This document shows, piece after piece, positions 1 through 11,172 of a stretch of DNA of 64,000 nucleotides. Source of the stretch: Azoarcus indigens (GTDB lineage: Bacteria; Pseudomonadota; Gammaproteobacteria; Burkholderiales; Rhodocyclaceae); contig NZ_SNVV01000011.1 in assembly GCF_004361735.1 (NCBI RefSeq), positions 1 through 64,000 on the forward strand, in the 5' to 3' direction. The translations under genes were made by a program, and so were the position numbers. The notes beneath the pieces were generated by a model. The model was not told the DNA's origin. It saw only the letters and a program-made list of their open reading frames with translations, and searched no databases. The stretch's first letter is position 1. Each line of letters starts with the position of its first letter.

Positions 1-2816
1 TCGCCAACAGCGGCACGGTGCAGGCGCGCACGCTGGCGGAAAAGGAAGGGCGCATCCTGCTGCTGGCCGACATGAGCCACGGCGAGGTCAAACACAGCGG
101 CCTGCTCGACGCCAGCGCGCCGCAGAGCGGGGATGGCGGCTTCATCGAAACCAGCGCCGCCACCGTCACCCTGGAGTCCGGGCGCAAAGTCACCACGCTG
201 GCGGCGAACGGCCAGACCGGCAGCTGGCTGATCGACCCGAACGACTACACCATCGCCGCCAACGGCGGCAACCTCACCGGCGCCGAGCTGTCGGCGGATC
301 TGGCCAGCACCAGCGTCACCATCAGCACCGCGACCCAGGGCACGGCCGGCGGCAACGGCGACATCTTCGTGAACGATGCGGTGAGCTGGAACGCGGCCAC
401 CACGCTGACGCTGAACGCCCAGCGCAATATCGAGATCAACGCGCCCATCACGGTGGCGAACGCCGGCGGCGGGCTGGCATTGAACTACGGCGGCTCGGAC
501 TACAGCCTGGGCGCGCCGGTGAGCTTCACCGCCGGCAGCGGCGGCAGCTTCAGCGTGAATGGCCAGGCCTACACGCTGATCCACAGCATGGCTGAACTGG
601 CGGCCATAGAGAGCACCGGCCCGCGCAACGGCGATGGCTGGATCATCGGCAATTACGCGCTGGCGACCAATCTGGACGCCGCCGGCCAGACATATGGCCG
701 CGCCCTCATCGGCCATTTCGGCACCTTCTTCAATGGCACCTTCACCGGCCTGGGCCACATCATCCGCAATCTCACCGTCGATGGCGGCACCAACTCCGTG
801 GGCGGAAGCAGCAGCTACTACGTCGGCTTGTTCGGCTACACGATGAGAAATTCGCTGATCCGCGACCTTGGCCTGGTAGACGCCAGCATGCACGGCTACC
901 AGGCGGTGGGCGGTCTGGCGGGCGTCAACTACGGCACGCTGAAGGGCGTGTTCGCGACCGGCGAGGTGTGGGCGGAGGATGGCGGTGTCGGTGGCCTCGT
1001 CGGCTGGAACGTGGGCCGGATCGAAAACGCCTACGCCGGGGCGGAGATTGCCGGCAATTACGATGTGGGCGGCGTGGTGGGCTGGAACGGCGACGATTCC
1101 TTCAGTGGCCAGCAGGGCTACATCCTGAATGTCTATTCGATGAGCGTCGCGCGCGGGCAGTCCGGCAGCTTCGGCGGACTGGTCGGCAGCAATTGGCTCG
1201 TTGCGGCCGCCAGCGTGGTCAACAGCTATTACTACGGCTCGGCCGGCAGCTACGGCGGCACCGGCGGTTCGGCGGTGAGCGCGGACCAGTTGAAGAACCT
1301 GTCCACCTTCGGCAACTGGGACATCGACAATGTTGGCGGCAGCGGCTCCACCTGGCGCATCTACGAGGGCTACAGCACGCCGCTGCTGCGCGCTTTCCTC
1401 ACGCCGGTGAAGGTGAGCGTGGGCGTGATGGGCGACAAGACCTACGATGGCTTTTACGCCAGCGGTTCCAGCGACCTCCATCAGGTGCCCGGCAACGTCA
1501 CCCTGCAACAGGGCCAGGGCCCGCTTTACTACACCACCACCGGTGCCGACGCCGGGAGCTACAGCACCGCCGCCGGCAACCTCCGGATCACCGGCAACGC
1601 GCTGTATTCCACCCAGACCGGCTACGACATCCTTTACGAGGGTGCGCTGAACATCGACAAGGCGACGCTGACGGTGACCGCCAACGACGCCGCCAAGACC
1701 TACGACGGCCAGGCCTGGAGCGGCGGCAACGGCGTGAGCTACAGCGGCTTCGTCAATGGCGAGGACGAGTCGGTGCTGTCCGGCACGCTGAGCTACGGCG
1801 GCAGCGGCCAGGGCGCGGTGAATGCCGGCAGCTACGCCATCAGCGCCTCCGGCCTCGGCAGCGGCAACTACAGCCTCAGCTATGTGGACGGCACGCTGAC
1901 GGTGGACAAGGCGGCGCTGACGGTGCGCTCCCACGGCGACGGCAAGACCTATGACGGCCTCGCCTACGCCGGTGGCGGCGTCGTCTCCTATGACGGCTTC
2001 GTCAATGGCGAGGATGCTTCGGTGCTGAGCGGTAGCCTCGCCTATGGCGGCGACGCCCAGGGCGCGATCAACGCCGGCAACTACACCATTTCGCTGTCCG
2101 GGCTGAGCTCGAACAACTACGCCATCGGCTATGTGGATGGCACGCTGGCGGTGCACAAGGCGGCGCTCACCGTGACCGCCAACGACGCCGCCAAGACCTA
2201 CGACGGCCAGGCCTGGAGCGGCGGCAACGGCGTGAGCTACAGCGGCTTCGTCAATGGCGAGGACGCCTCGGTGCTGTCGGGCACGCTGAGCTATGGCGGC
2301 AGCGGCCAGGGCGCGGTGAATGCCGGCGGCTACGCCATCAGCGCCTCCGGCCTCGCCAGCGGCAACTACTTCATCAGCTATGTGGATGGCGTGCTGACGG
2401 TGAACAAGGCGGCCCTCACGGTGACCGCCAATGACGCCAGCAAGACCTACGACGGCCGTGCCTGGAGCGGCGGCAACGGGGTGAGCTACAGCGGCCTGGC
2501 CGGTGGCGATACGGCGGCGGTGCTGGACGGTGCGCCGAGCTACGGTGGCGCCAGCCAGGGCGCGATGGCCGCCGGCAGCTATGCCATCAGCGTCGCTGGC
2601 CTGAGCAGCGACAACTACGACATCCGCTTCGTGGATGGCCTGCTGACCATAGGCCGCCCGCTGCAGAGCGGCGACGCCGCCCGCCTCGGCGAGCGGGCGC
2701 GGCAGAGCGAGGGAGCGCAGCCGCCGCAACTCCGGTTGGCGGCGGCGGGGCTGGGGCAGCCCGCTCCGCTCAGCCTGGCGCAGGGTTTCATCGCGCTGCC
2801 GACCACGGCGGAGTAG
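1..2816 (+). CDS. Filamentous-haemagglutinin-type adhesin, C-terminal part (5' truncated)
   Basis: Large secreted surface adhesin of the two-partner secretion type. The reading frame is open from base 3, so the gene begins outside the window and about 937 codons remain. The first visible 90 residues carry the usual end of the haemagglutinin beta-helix (GGFIETSAA, then WLIDPNDYTI). Next come GLUG-type repeats around residues 265-400 (VGGLAGVNYG, VGGLVGWNVG, FGGLVGSN) and then four 83-residue YDG/MBG repeats (KTYDG motif). The last 45 residues are a low-complexity tail. The family is exported by a TpsB/FhaC-type pore; no such partner gene is visible here. The target surface is unknown. Confidence 0.85.
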   Translation, partial: ANSGTVQARTLAEKEGRILLLADMSHGEVKHSGLLDASAPQSGDGGFIETSAATVTLESGRKVTTLAANGQTGSWLIDPNDYTIAANGGNLTGAELSADLASTSVTISTATQGTAGGNGDIFVNDAVSWNAATTLTLNAQRNIEINAPITVANAGGGLALNYGGSDYSLGAPVSFTAGSGGSFSVNGQAYTLIHSMAELAAIESTGPRNGDGWIIGNYALATNLDAAGQTYGRALIGHFGTFFNGTFTGLGHIIRNLTVDGGTNSVGGSSSYYVGLFGYTMRNSLIRDLGLVDASMHGYQAVGGLAGVNYGTLKGVFATGEVWAEDGGVGGLVGWNVGRIENAYAGAEIAGNYDVGGVVGWNGDDSFSGQQGYILNVYSMSVARGQSGSFGGLVGSNWLVAAASVVNSYYYGSAGSYGGTGGSAVSADQLKNLSTFGNWDIDNVGGSGSTWRIYEGYSTPLLRAFLTPVKVSVGVMGDKTYDGFYASGSSDLHQVPGNVTLQQGQGPLYYTTTGADAGSYSTAAGNLRITGNALYSTQTGYDILYEGALNIDKATLTVTANDAAKTYDGQAWSGGNGVSYSGFVNGEDESVLSGTLSYGGSGQGAVNAGSYAISASGLGSGNYSLSYVDGTLTVDKAALTVRSHGDGKTYDGLAYAGGGVVSYDGFVNGEDASVLSGSLAYGGDAQGAINAGNYTISLSGLSSNNYAIGYVDGTLAVHKAALTVTANDAAKTYDGQAWSGGNGVSYSGFVNGEDASVLSGTLSYGGSGQGAVNAGGYAISASGLASGNYFISYVDGVLTVNKAALTVTANDASKTYDGRAWSGGNGVSYSGLAGGDTAAVLDGAPSYGGASQGAMAAGSYAISVAGLSSDNYDIRFVDGLLTIGRPLQSGDAARLGERARQSEGAQPPQLRLAAAGLGQPAPLSLAQGFIALPTTAE
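1659..2654 (+). repeat. Four tandem 249-bp YDG/MBG repeats inside the adhesin
   Basis: Repeat units start at the Lys codons at 1659, 1908, 2157 and 2406, exactly 249 bp (83 codons) apart. Each unit has LTV...KTYDG near the start and NYxxxYVDG near the end. Units 1 and 3 are almost identical at the DNA level, whereas unit 2 is more diverged. This pattern suggests recent duplication or gene conversion between non-adjacent units. Confidence 0.85.
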
Positions 2817-2928
2817 GGTGCTCTCCGTCTGCGCAAGGACAGGCGGGTGCGTGTTGCTTTGCAGCAAACGGTGAGCCAAAGTGAGGAGACGCGGCGCCTG
2901 GGGCCGCGCATTCATGGAGGCCATGTAT

Positions 2929-3225
2929 ATGCCCGGCATATCCCGCTTCGACCAGGATTTCGGCGCCGTTGTCCTGGAACTGGCCGGCTTGTCCGCCCTC
3001 TGTGGCGTCCGCCTGCGCGACCCCGGCGTGGTGGATGCGGTGCTGCGCGGCGACGAGCTGATCCGCCATACCAATCCCACCGCCTTCGACAAGATGCGCG
3101 GCCTGCTGGTACTGGCCTTCACCCTGGTGGAGCGCTCGGTGGCGGCGCAGGGAGCGGAGTCCACCGCCGAGTTCGTCGCCAGCGCGATTGCCGAGGCGAG
3201 CGAACGGCGGGATATGTTCGGCTAG
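2929..3225 (+). CDS. Small hypothetical protein (98 aa)
   Basis: I do not recognise this protein. It starts MPGISRFDQDFG and looks like a small, soluble, mostly helical cytoplasmic protein with no signal peptide or membrane segment. The start at 2929 is chosen because GGAGG at 2916-2920 lies 8 bases upstream; in-frame ATGs at 2914 and 2923 sit on or too close to that site. It lies between the adhesin and the convergent hoxA gene. Nothing in the context assigns a job to it. Confidence 0.6.
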   Translation: MPGISRFDQDFGAVVLELAGLSALCGVRLRDPGVVDAVLRGDELIRHTNPTAFDKMRGLLVLAFTLVERSVAAQGAESTAEFVASAIAEASERRDMFG

Positions 3226-3322
3226 GGTTCGCTGGCCGCGACAGGGGCAGCGTGATGCAGCGCAGAGGGCAGACGCTGCCCGGCGCCAGGGTCTGCCCCC
3301 GTCGCGGGAGAGGGGCCACGGC

Positions 3323-3354
3323 GCCTGGATTACCGCTGGCGGCCTAATCCAGGC
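3323..3354. terminator. Inverted repeat between convergent genes
   Basis: Perfect 10-bp arms GCCTGGATTA and TAATCCAGGC are separated by 12 bases, between the convergent small gene (ends 3225) and hoxA (ends 3446). There is no U-tract, so it may be a bidirectional transcription barrier or a repeat element rather than a classical terminator. Confidence 0.45.
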
Positions 3355-3445
3355 AGACGCCTCTTTGCGGCGCCCCCCCTGCCCGGTCCTGCCCCGCGAG
3401 GGGGAGTGCGGCGGCGGTGCCGCTAGCGCGTCGCCCCATCCCGCC

Positions 3446-4906
3446 TCAATCCCCCTTGTCCAGCCCGTACCGCGTCAGCTTGCTGCGCAGGCCGACGCGG
3501 GACAGGCCGAGCTCCTTGGCGGCGCGGGTCTTGTTCCAGCGGTGGCGGATCAGGCTCTCGCGCACGATGCGCGCTTCCAGCGTCTCCAGCCGGGTCTTGA
3601 GGTCGCCCTCCAGCTCGCCCAGCAGGTTGAGCGCCGGCTCCTCGGCGGCCTCGCCGGCGCGCAGCACCCGCGGGCTGAGGTGGCTGGCGGAGAGGCTGTC
3701 GCCGTCGGCCAGGGCGATCATGCGCAGCACCTCGTTGCGCAGCTCGCGCACATTGCCCGGCCAGCGCCAGGCCACCAGGCAGTCGATGATCTCCCCGGAC
3801 AGCGGCTCGAAGCGGCGGCCGAGCGCGGCCTGGCTCTCGTCCAGCAGCGCCTGGGCGATCAGCGGGATGTCCATCGGCCGTTCGCGCAGCGGCGGCACCG
3901 ACACGGTGACGGCGGCGAGGCGGTAGTAGAGATCCTCGCGGAAGCGGCCGGCCAGCACCTCGGCCTCCAGGTCGCGGTTGGTAGCGGCGATCACCCGCGC
4001 ATCCACCGGAATCGGCCGCGCCGCGCCCACCGGCCGCACTTCGCCCTCCTGCAGTACCCGCAGCAGCTTCACCTGGAAGGCGGCGGAGGTTTCGCCCACC
4101 TCGTCCAGCAGCATGGTGCCGCCGTCGGCCTGCTTGAACAGGCCGATGCGGTCTTCGAACGCGCCGGTGAAGGCGCCGCGCTTGTGGCCGAAGAGTTCGG
4201 ACTCCAGCAGTTGGTCCGGCAGCGCGCCGCAGTTCTCCACCACGAAGGCTTCGTCCGCGCGCCGGCTGTCGTAGTGCAGCGCCCGCGCCAGCAGCTCCTT
4301 GCCGGTGCCGGATTCGCCGGTGAGCAGCACCGGGATGTCCAGCGCCGAGAGCTTTTTCACCAGCGCGCAGATGCCGTGCATCGGCGAGCCGGGGGCACGC
4401 ACGATGGCGTCCAGCGCGAAGCGGCGGCGGGCGGCGCCGCGGCGGTTCTCCACCTGCCGCTCCAGCACCGGAGCGGCGGTGCGCAGCTCCATCGCCAGGC
4501 GCTGGTTCTCGGCATGCAGGCGCGCCATCTCGGCGGCGGATTTCAGTGTCAGCAGCAGCTGCTCCGGCTGCCAGGGCTTGAGCAGGTACTGGTAGATGCC
4601 GGCCTGGTTGATGCCGTCGATGATGTCTTCGGAGTCGGTGTAGCCGGAGATGATGATGCGGATGGCTTCCGGCCAGCGCTCGCGCACCTGGCGCAGCAGG
4701 GCGACGCCGGAGGTGCCGGGCATGCGCTGGTCGCACAGCACGATGCGTATCCATTCGCGCTCCAGCACCGCCAGCGCTTCCTCGGCGTTGGAGGCGGTGT
4801 GGACTTCGAAGTCCTCCTCCAGCGTGCGGCGCAGGGCTTCCTGGGAGCGGACCTCGTCATCGACGACGAGGATGGCGGGCAGTTCGGGGGGCAGCGGTGG
4901 GGTCAT
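3446..4906 (-). CDS. hoxA: Sigma-54-dependent hydrogenase response regulator HoxA/HupR
   Basis: NtrC-type activator (486 aa) expected to switch on the hydrogenase genes at sigma-54 promoters. The receiver domain (about residues 10-125) has the phospho-acceptor Asp in LCDQRMPG. The AAA+ domain (about 165-400) has Walker A GESGTGKE, the sigma-54-contacting GAFTGA loop and Walker B GGTMLLDEVGE. A Fis-type helix-turn-helix is at the C-terminus (KTRAAKELGLSR). It is the last gene of the hup/hyp operon, 13 bases after hypE. The family is known to act unphosphorylated in some species. The HoxJ/HupT kinase and the HoxBC/HupUV sensor are not in the window. Sigma-54-like sites before hupS and hupD are its likely targets. 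Confidence 0.93.
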   Translation of the reverse strand: MTPPLPPELPAILVVDDEVRSQEALRRTLEEDFEVHTASNAEEALAVLEREWIRIVLCDQRMPGTSGVALLRQVRERWPEAIRIIISGYTDSEDIIDGINQAGIYQYLLKPWQPEQLLLTLKSAAEMARLHAENQRLAMELRTAAPVLERQVENRRGAARRRFALDAIVRAPGSPMHGICALVKKLSALDIPVLLTGESGTGKELLARALHYDSRRADEAFVVENCGALPDQLLESELFGHKRGAFTGAFEDRIGLFKQADGGTMLLDEVGETSAAFQVKLLRVLQEGEVRPVGAARPIPVDARVIAATNRDLEAEVLAGRFREDLYYRLAAVTVSVPPLRERPMDIPLIAQALLDESQAALGRRFEPLSGEIIDCLVAWRWPGNVRELRNEVLRMIALADGDSLSASHLSPRVLRAGEAAEEPALNLLGELEGDLKTRLETLEARIVRESLIRHRWNKTRAAKELGLSRVGLRSKLTRYGLDKGD

Positions 4907-4919
4907 GGCTATCGCGGGG

Positions 4920-5972
4920 TCAGCAGATGCGGGGCAGCGGCTCGCCGCTGAGCCAGTCCAGCATGCGCTGGCCGCCCAGCGGGGTGGCGAGCTGGACGAA
5001 GTGGTGGGCGTCTTCCACCACGGTGCCGATGCGGGCGGCGGCGCTGCCCAGCGGGTGGGCGCGCAGCGCGGCCAGCGCGGCGTCGGCGCTTTCCGGGGCG
5101 ACGACCGCGATCAGCTTGCCTTCGTTGGCGAGGTAGAGCGGGTCCAGGCCGAGCAGCTCGCAGGCGGCTTCCACCTGGGGATGGACTGGCACCGCGGCCT
5201 CTTCGATGCGCATGCCGGCGCCGGACTGGCGGGCGATCTCGTTCAGCGTGGTCGCCAGCCCGCCGCGGGTGGGATCGCGCAGCACGCGGATGGCCTCGGC
5301 CGGCAGCGCGGCGTAGAGCGCTTCCACCAGGCCGTGCAGGGCGGCGCTGTCGGAGCGGATCTCGGAGTCGAAGGCGAGCGATTCGCGTACCGCCAGGATG
5401 GCCATGCCGTGGTCGCCCATGCTGCCGGACACCAGCACCACGTCGCCCGGCCGCGCGCGGGCGCCGCCGGGGCTGCGCTCCGCCGGCAGCGCGCCGATGC
5501 CGGTGGTGGCGATGAACACGCCGTCGCCCTTGCCCTGCTCGACCACCTTGGTGTCGCCGGTGACCACCGGCACGCCTGCGGCGCGGCTGGCGGCGGCCAT
5601 GGAATCGACGATGCGCTTGAGGTCGGCCAGCGGGTAGCCCTCTTCCAGGATGAAGCTGGCGGAGAGGTAGAGCGGCCGGGCGCCCATCACCGCGAGGTCG
5701 TTCACCGTGCCGTGCACCGCCAGGCTGCCGATGTCGCCGCCGGGGAAGAACAGCGGCGAGACGACATGGCCGTCGGTCGCCATCACCAGGCGTTCGCCGG
5801 GCGCCGGGGCGGGCAGCACCGCGCCGTCGTCGCCCTGGCCCAGCCAGGGGTTGTCGAAGGCGCGGGCGAAGAGTTCGGCCACCAGCTGGGCGGTGGCGCG
5901 GCCGCCGGCGCCGTGGTTCATGTCCACACGGCCGGAGCGCAGGTCCAGCGGGCGGGTGTAGTGGGTTTTCAT
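4920..5972 (-). CDS. hypE: Hydrogenase maturation protein HypE
   Basis: HypE (350 aa) receives the carbamoyl group from HypF on its C-terminal cysteine and dehydrates it with ATP to a thiocyanate, the source of the cyanide ligands on the NiFe site. The protein ends in PRIC, the diagnostic C-terminal Cys. It has the AIR-synthase/PurM-like fold, with GQGDDGAVL near residue 50 and the ATP-binding region GDTKVVEQG. The start MKTHYTRPLDL at 5972 matches family length; the longer open frame upstream is not coding. A gap of 127 bases with a terminator-like hairpin separates it from hypD. Confidence 0.95.
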   Translation of the reverse strand: MKTHYTRPLDLRSGRVDMNHGAGGRATAQLVAELFARAFDNPWLGQGDDGAVLPAPAPGERLVMATDGHVVSPLFFPGGDIGSLAVHGTVNDLAVMGARPLYLSASFILEEGYPLADLKRIVDSMAAASRAAGVPVVTGDTKVVEQGKGDGVFIATTGIGALPAERSPGGARARPGDVVLVSGSMGDHGMAILAVRESLAFDSEIRSDSAALHGLVEALYAALPAEAIRVLRDPTRGGLATTLNEIARQSGAGMRIEEAAVPVHPQVEAACELLGLDPLYLANEGKLIAVVAPESADAALAALRAHPLGSAAARIGTVVEDAHHFVQLATPLGGQRMLDWLSGEPLPRIC

Positions 5973-6050
5973 GGCTTGTCGTTGTTTTGGGTGAGGCACT
6001 GGCCAGCCGGGAGCATAGCCGGCCGGCGGCGGGCGGTGTCCAGGCCGGGG

Positions 6051-6077
6051 AAAACAGGCCGGCCGCAAGCGGCCGGC
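6051..6077 (-). terminator. Terminator-like hairpin between hypD and hypE
   Basis: GCCGGCCGC and GCGGCCGGC pair across 6058-6077 (8-bp stem, CTTG-type loop). On the transcribed minus strand the stem is followed by CTGTTTTCC. This resembles a weak intrinsic terminator inside the operon and could lower expression of hypE and hoxA relative to the upstream genes. Confidence 0.45.
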
Positions 6078-6099
6078 AGGGCGGCGTTCATCCGCTCGC

Positions 6100-7254
6100 T
6101 CACGCTGCGGCGACCGGGATGTCGCGGAAGCGGCCGTAGTTGTAGTGCGCCGCACAAGCGCCCTCGGAGGAGACCATGCAGGAGCCCATCGGCGTTTCCG
6201 GGGTACAGGCGGTGCCGAACAGCTTGCAGTCCGCCGGGCGCTTTTCGCCGCGCAGGATGGTGCCGCACTCGCAGGACTTGTGGTCCGGCACCGGCGCGTA
6301 GTCCAGGCCGAACTTGGCTTCGGCGTCCCAGGCGGCGAATTCCGGGCGGATGCGCAGCGCCGAGTCGGGCAGGCTGCCGAGGCCGCGCCATTCGTAGCTG
6401 TCGCGCAGGGTGAAGACTTCATCCACCAGCGCCTGGGCTTTGAGGTTGCCTTCGCGGGTGACGGCGCGGGTGAATTCGTTCTCGATCTCGGCGCGGCCGT
6501 CGTTCACCTGGCGGACCAGCATCAGGATGGACTGCATCACGTCCAGCGGCTCGAAGCCGGCGATGACCACCGGCTTGTGGTGCTGCCCGGCGACGAAATC
6601 ATAGGGCCGGCTGCCGATGACGGTGGAGACGTGGGCCGGGCCGACGAAGCCGTCCAGCTTCACCCTGGCATCCGCCCCGGCGCCGGCCGGCGCATGCAGG
6701 ATGGCGCGGATGGCGGCCGGGGTGAGCACGTGGTTGCACAGCACGCTGAAGTTGGCGAGGCCCAGCGCGCGGGCCTGGCGCAGCACCAGCGCGGTGGGCG
6801 GCGTGGTGGTCTCGAAGCCGATGGCGAGGAAGACGACTTCGCGCTGCGGCTCGCGCTGGGCCAGCGCCAGGGCGTCGGCGGCGGAATACACCATGCGGAT
6901 GTCGGCGCGGTTCTTGTCCAGCCGGGCGCGCGCCTTCAGCAGCGACAGGCCGCCGGAGGCCGGTACCCGCAGGCAGTCGCCATAGGTGCAGATGGTGACG
7001 GCGCGCTCCATCGCCAGCCGGATGGCCATGTCGATGCGGCCCACCGGCAGCACGCACACCGGGCAGCCGGGGCCGTGGATCATGCGCACATTGGCCGGCA
7101 GCAGGTCGACCACGCCATAGCGGGAGATGGCGTGGGTGTGGCCGCCGCAGAACTCCATGAAGGCGTAGTGGCGCGCCGGGTCGGCCTCGCGGGCGATGGC
7201 GGCGCCGATGCCGCGGGCGAGTTCGCCGTCGCGGAATTCGTCCACGTACTTCAT
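6100..7254 (-). CDS. hypD: Hydrogenase maturation protein HypD
   Basis: HypD (384 aa) is the iron-sulfur scaffold on which, together with HypC, the Fe(CN)2CO unit of NiFe hydrogenase is put together. Conserved motifs are present: CGGHTHAI (about residue 36), GPGCPVCVLP (about 65-75) and the C-terminal cysteines for the [4Fe-4S] cluster (CECG, CKLFGTACTPETPMGSCMVS). The length is normal for the family. Its ATG overlaps the hypC stop by four bases, so the two are probably translationally coupled. Confidence 0.96.
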   Translation of the reverse strand: MKYVDEFRDGELARGIGAAIAREADPARHYAFMEFCGGHTHAISRYGVVDLLPANVRMIHGPGCPVCVLPVGRIDMAIRLAMERAVTICTYGDCLRVPASGGLSLLKARARLDKNRADIRMVYSAADALALAQREPQREVVFLAIGFETTTPPTALVLRQARALGLANFSVLCNHVLTPAAIRAILHAPAGAGADARVKLDGFVGPAHVSTVIGSRPYDFVAGQHHKPVVIAGFEPLDVMQSILMLVRQVNDGRAEIENEFTRAVTREGNLKAQALVDEVFTLRDSYEWRGLGSLPDSALRIRPEFAAWDAEAKFGLDYAPVPDHKSCECGTILRGEKRPADCKLFGTACTPETPMGSCMVSSEGACAAHYNYGRFRDIPVAAA

Positions 7255-7487
7255 GCGTCCTCCAGCGAGGGGGTGAGGCCGGCCTGGGCGAACAGCGCCA
7301 GCGTGGCCTCGGCCTCCCGCTGGTCCAGCTTGGAGAGGGCGTAGCCGACGTGCACGATCACGTAGTCGCCGATGGCGACGCCGTCCACCAGCGCCAGCGA
7401 GATTTCCTTGGCGACGCCGCCGAGTTCCACCCGGGCGCGATCATCCGGCAGCAGTTCCGCCACGCGGGCGGGAATGGCGAGGCACAT
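7251..7487 (-). CDS. hypC: Hydrogenase maturation chaperone HypC
   Basis: HypC (78 aa) carries iron with its ligands from HypD to the apo large subunit HupL. It starts with MCLAIPA, where Cys2 (after Met removal) is the essential metal-carrying residue. The length and OB-fold sequence are typical. It overlaps hypD by ATGA and lies 4 bases after hypF. HupF at 14552-14863 is its paralogue in the same locus. Confidence 0.95.
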   Translation of the reverse strand: MCLAIPARVAELLPDDRARVELGGVAKEISLALVDGVAIGDYVIVHVGYALSKLDQREAEATLALFAQAGLTPSLEDA

Positions 7488-7491
7488 GCGT

Positions 7492-9863
<2,372 letters not shown>

Positions 9864-9867
<4 letters not shown>

Positions 9868-10796
9868 GATTGCGTCTCCGCAACCTCCACGGCGCTGCTG
9901 GAGGCCGCCGCGGCGCCGTCGGCGATCCAGTCCAGCCAGGCGTCGAAGCCTTCGCCGCTGGTGGAGGAGAGCTGCAGCACCCGCAGGCCGGGATTGACGC
10001 GGCGGGCGAAGTCGATGGCGCGCTGCACGTCGAAGCTGAGGTGGGGCAGCAGGTCGGTCTTGGACAGCAGCATCAGGTCGGCGGCGGCGAACATGTCCGG
10101 GTACTTGAGCGGCTTGTCCTCGCCCTCGGTCACCGACAGGATCACCACCTTGTGCGCCTCGCCGAGATCGAAGGCGGCCGGGCAGACGAGGTTGCCAACG
10201 TTCTCGATCAGCAGCAGGCTGCGCGGCGGAATGGCCAGCCGGGCGAAGGCCTCGCCCACCATGTGGGCGTCCAGGTGACAGCCCTTGCCGGTGTTGATCT
10301 GCAGCGCTGGCGCGCCGGTGGCGCGGATGCGCTCGGCGTCGAACTCGGTCTGCTGGTCGCCCTCGATCACCGCCACCGGCAGCCGGCCGGCGAGGCGGCG
10401 TATGGTTTCCACCAGCAGCGTGGTCTTGCCGGAGCCGGGGCTGGAGACGAGGTTGAGGGCGAACACGCCGCGGCGGGCCAGCCAGTCGCGGTTGGCGGCG
10501 GCGAGGCGGTCGTTCTTGCCCAGGATGTCCTGCTCTATCTTCACCATCTGCGCCTGCGACAGGCCGGGCGCATGGGCGTGGGCCGGGCCGTGGCCGTAGT
10601 GCAGCGCGCCGGCGCTGGCGGTGGGGCGGTGGGTTTCCGCCGCCGGCGGCGGGGTGGGCGTATGACCGGCTGCGGGTGCAGCGCCGGCGGCCGGCTTGAA
10701 GCCGACGCTGGTACTGGCCTTGGGCGGGGCCGCCGGGCGCGCCGGCTGGCCGTTGTAGCGCAGCTCTCCGCTGCCGCATCCACACACGGTACACAT
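9864..10796 (-). CDS. hypB: Nickel-insertion GTPase HypB
   Basis: HypB (310 aa) is the SIMIBI GTPase that delivers nickel to the hydrogenase large subunit together with HypA. It starts MCTVCGCG, the N-terminal high-affinity Ni motif (CxxCGC). A Pro/Ala-rich linker follows, with only a short His patch ([11 protein letters not shown]), so nickel storage capacity is probably modest. The P-loop is SSPGSGKTT and the switch/metal region has [14 protein letters not shown]. The start at 10796 is fixed by the CxxCGC motif; an in-frame upstream ATG at 10832 would overlap hypA. Confidence 0.96.
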
Positions 10797-10800
10797 CGGT

Positions 10801-11172
10801 TCAGCTCTCCTTTTCCGGGGTGGGCTCGCCACTGGCGAGCGCCATTTCCTTCACCCGCATCTCGGTGCCGCCGGTGGGCTGCACCTGGTAGCCGCCGCAG
10901 CGCGGACAGGCGTCGTAGCGCTGGGCGATGGCGACGGTTTCGGCGCAGCGCAGGCACCAGCCGGTGCCGGGCACGCGCTCTATGCTTACCGTGGCGCCGT
11001 CGGCCACGCTGTCCTTCAGCACCACGTCCAGGCAGAAGCGCAGGCTTTCCACTTCCACCGCGGCGAGGTCGCCGATCTCCAGCACCACCGCTTCCACCCG
11101 GCTGGCGCCGTGGTTGCGGGCGGTGTCCTCGACGATGCTGCGCACGCCTTCGGCCAGGGACATTTCATGCAT
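10801..11172 (-). CDS. hypA: Nickel metallochaperone HypA
   Basis: HypA (123 aa) binds nickel and hands it to HypB/HupL. It begins MHEMSLAEG, where His2 is the Ni ligand, and has two zinc-binding CxxC pairs (CLRC about residue 73, CPRC about residue 89). The C-terminal tail after the zinc domain is about 10 residues longer than in many homologues. It overlaps the end of hupK by 8 bases and ends 4 bases before hypB. Confidence 0.95.
   Translation of the reverse strand: MHEMSLAEGVRSIVEDTARNHGASRVEAVVLEIGDLAAVEVESLRFCLDVVLKDSVADGATVSIERVPGTGWCLRCAETVAIAQRYDACPRCGGYQVQPTGGTEMRVKEMALASGEPTPEKES

Noticed and set aside
3323-3354. Possible CRISPR or mobile-element end
   Set aside because: Only one inverted repeat exists here, without spacers, target-site duplication or a transposase. 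No CRISPR array was seen anywhere in the window.
3446-4906. HoxA as a simple nitrogen-regulation NtrC protein
   Set aside because: Gene order directly after hypE and sigma-54 sites before the hup genes fit HoxA/HupR better.
5973-6422. Upstream extension of the hypE frame
   Set aside because: It crosses the hairpin gap and runs over hypD in another frame; MKTHYTRP at 5972 fits the family N-terminus.
9868-10794. Upstream open extension of the hypF frame
   Set aside because: It lies entirely over hypB in another frame, and its Arg/Pro-rich sequence is a GC-rich shadow. HypF starts at 9867 with an ATGA overlap.
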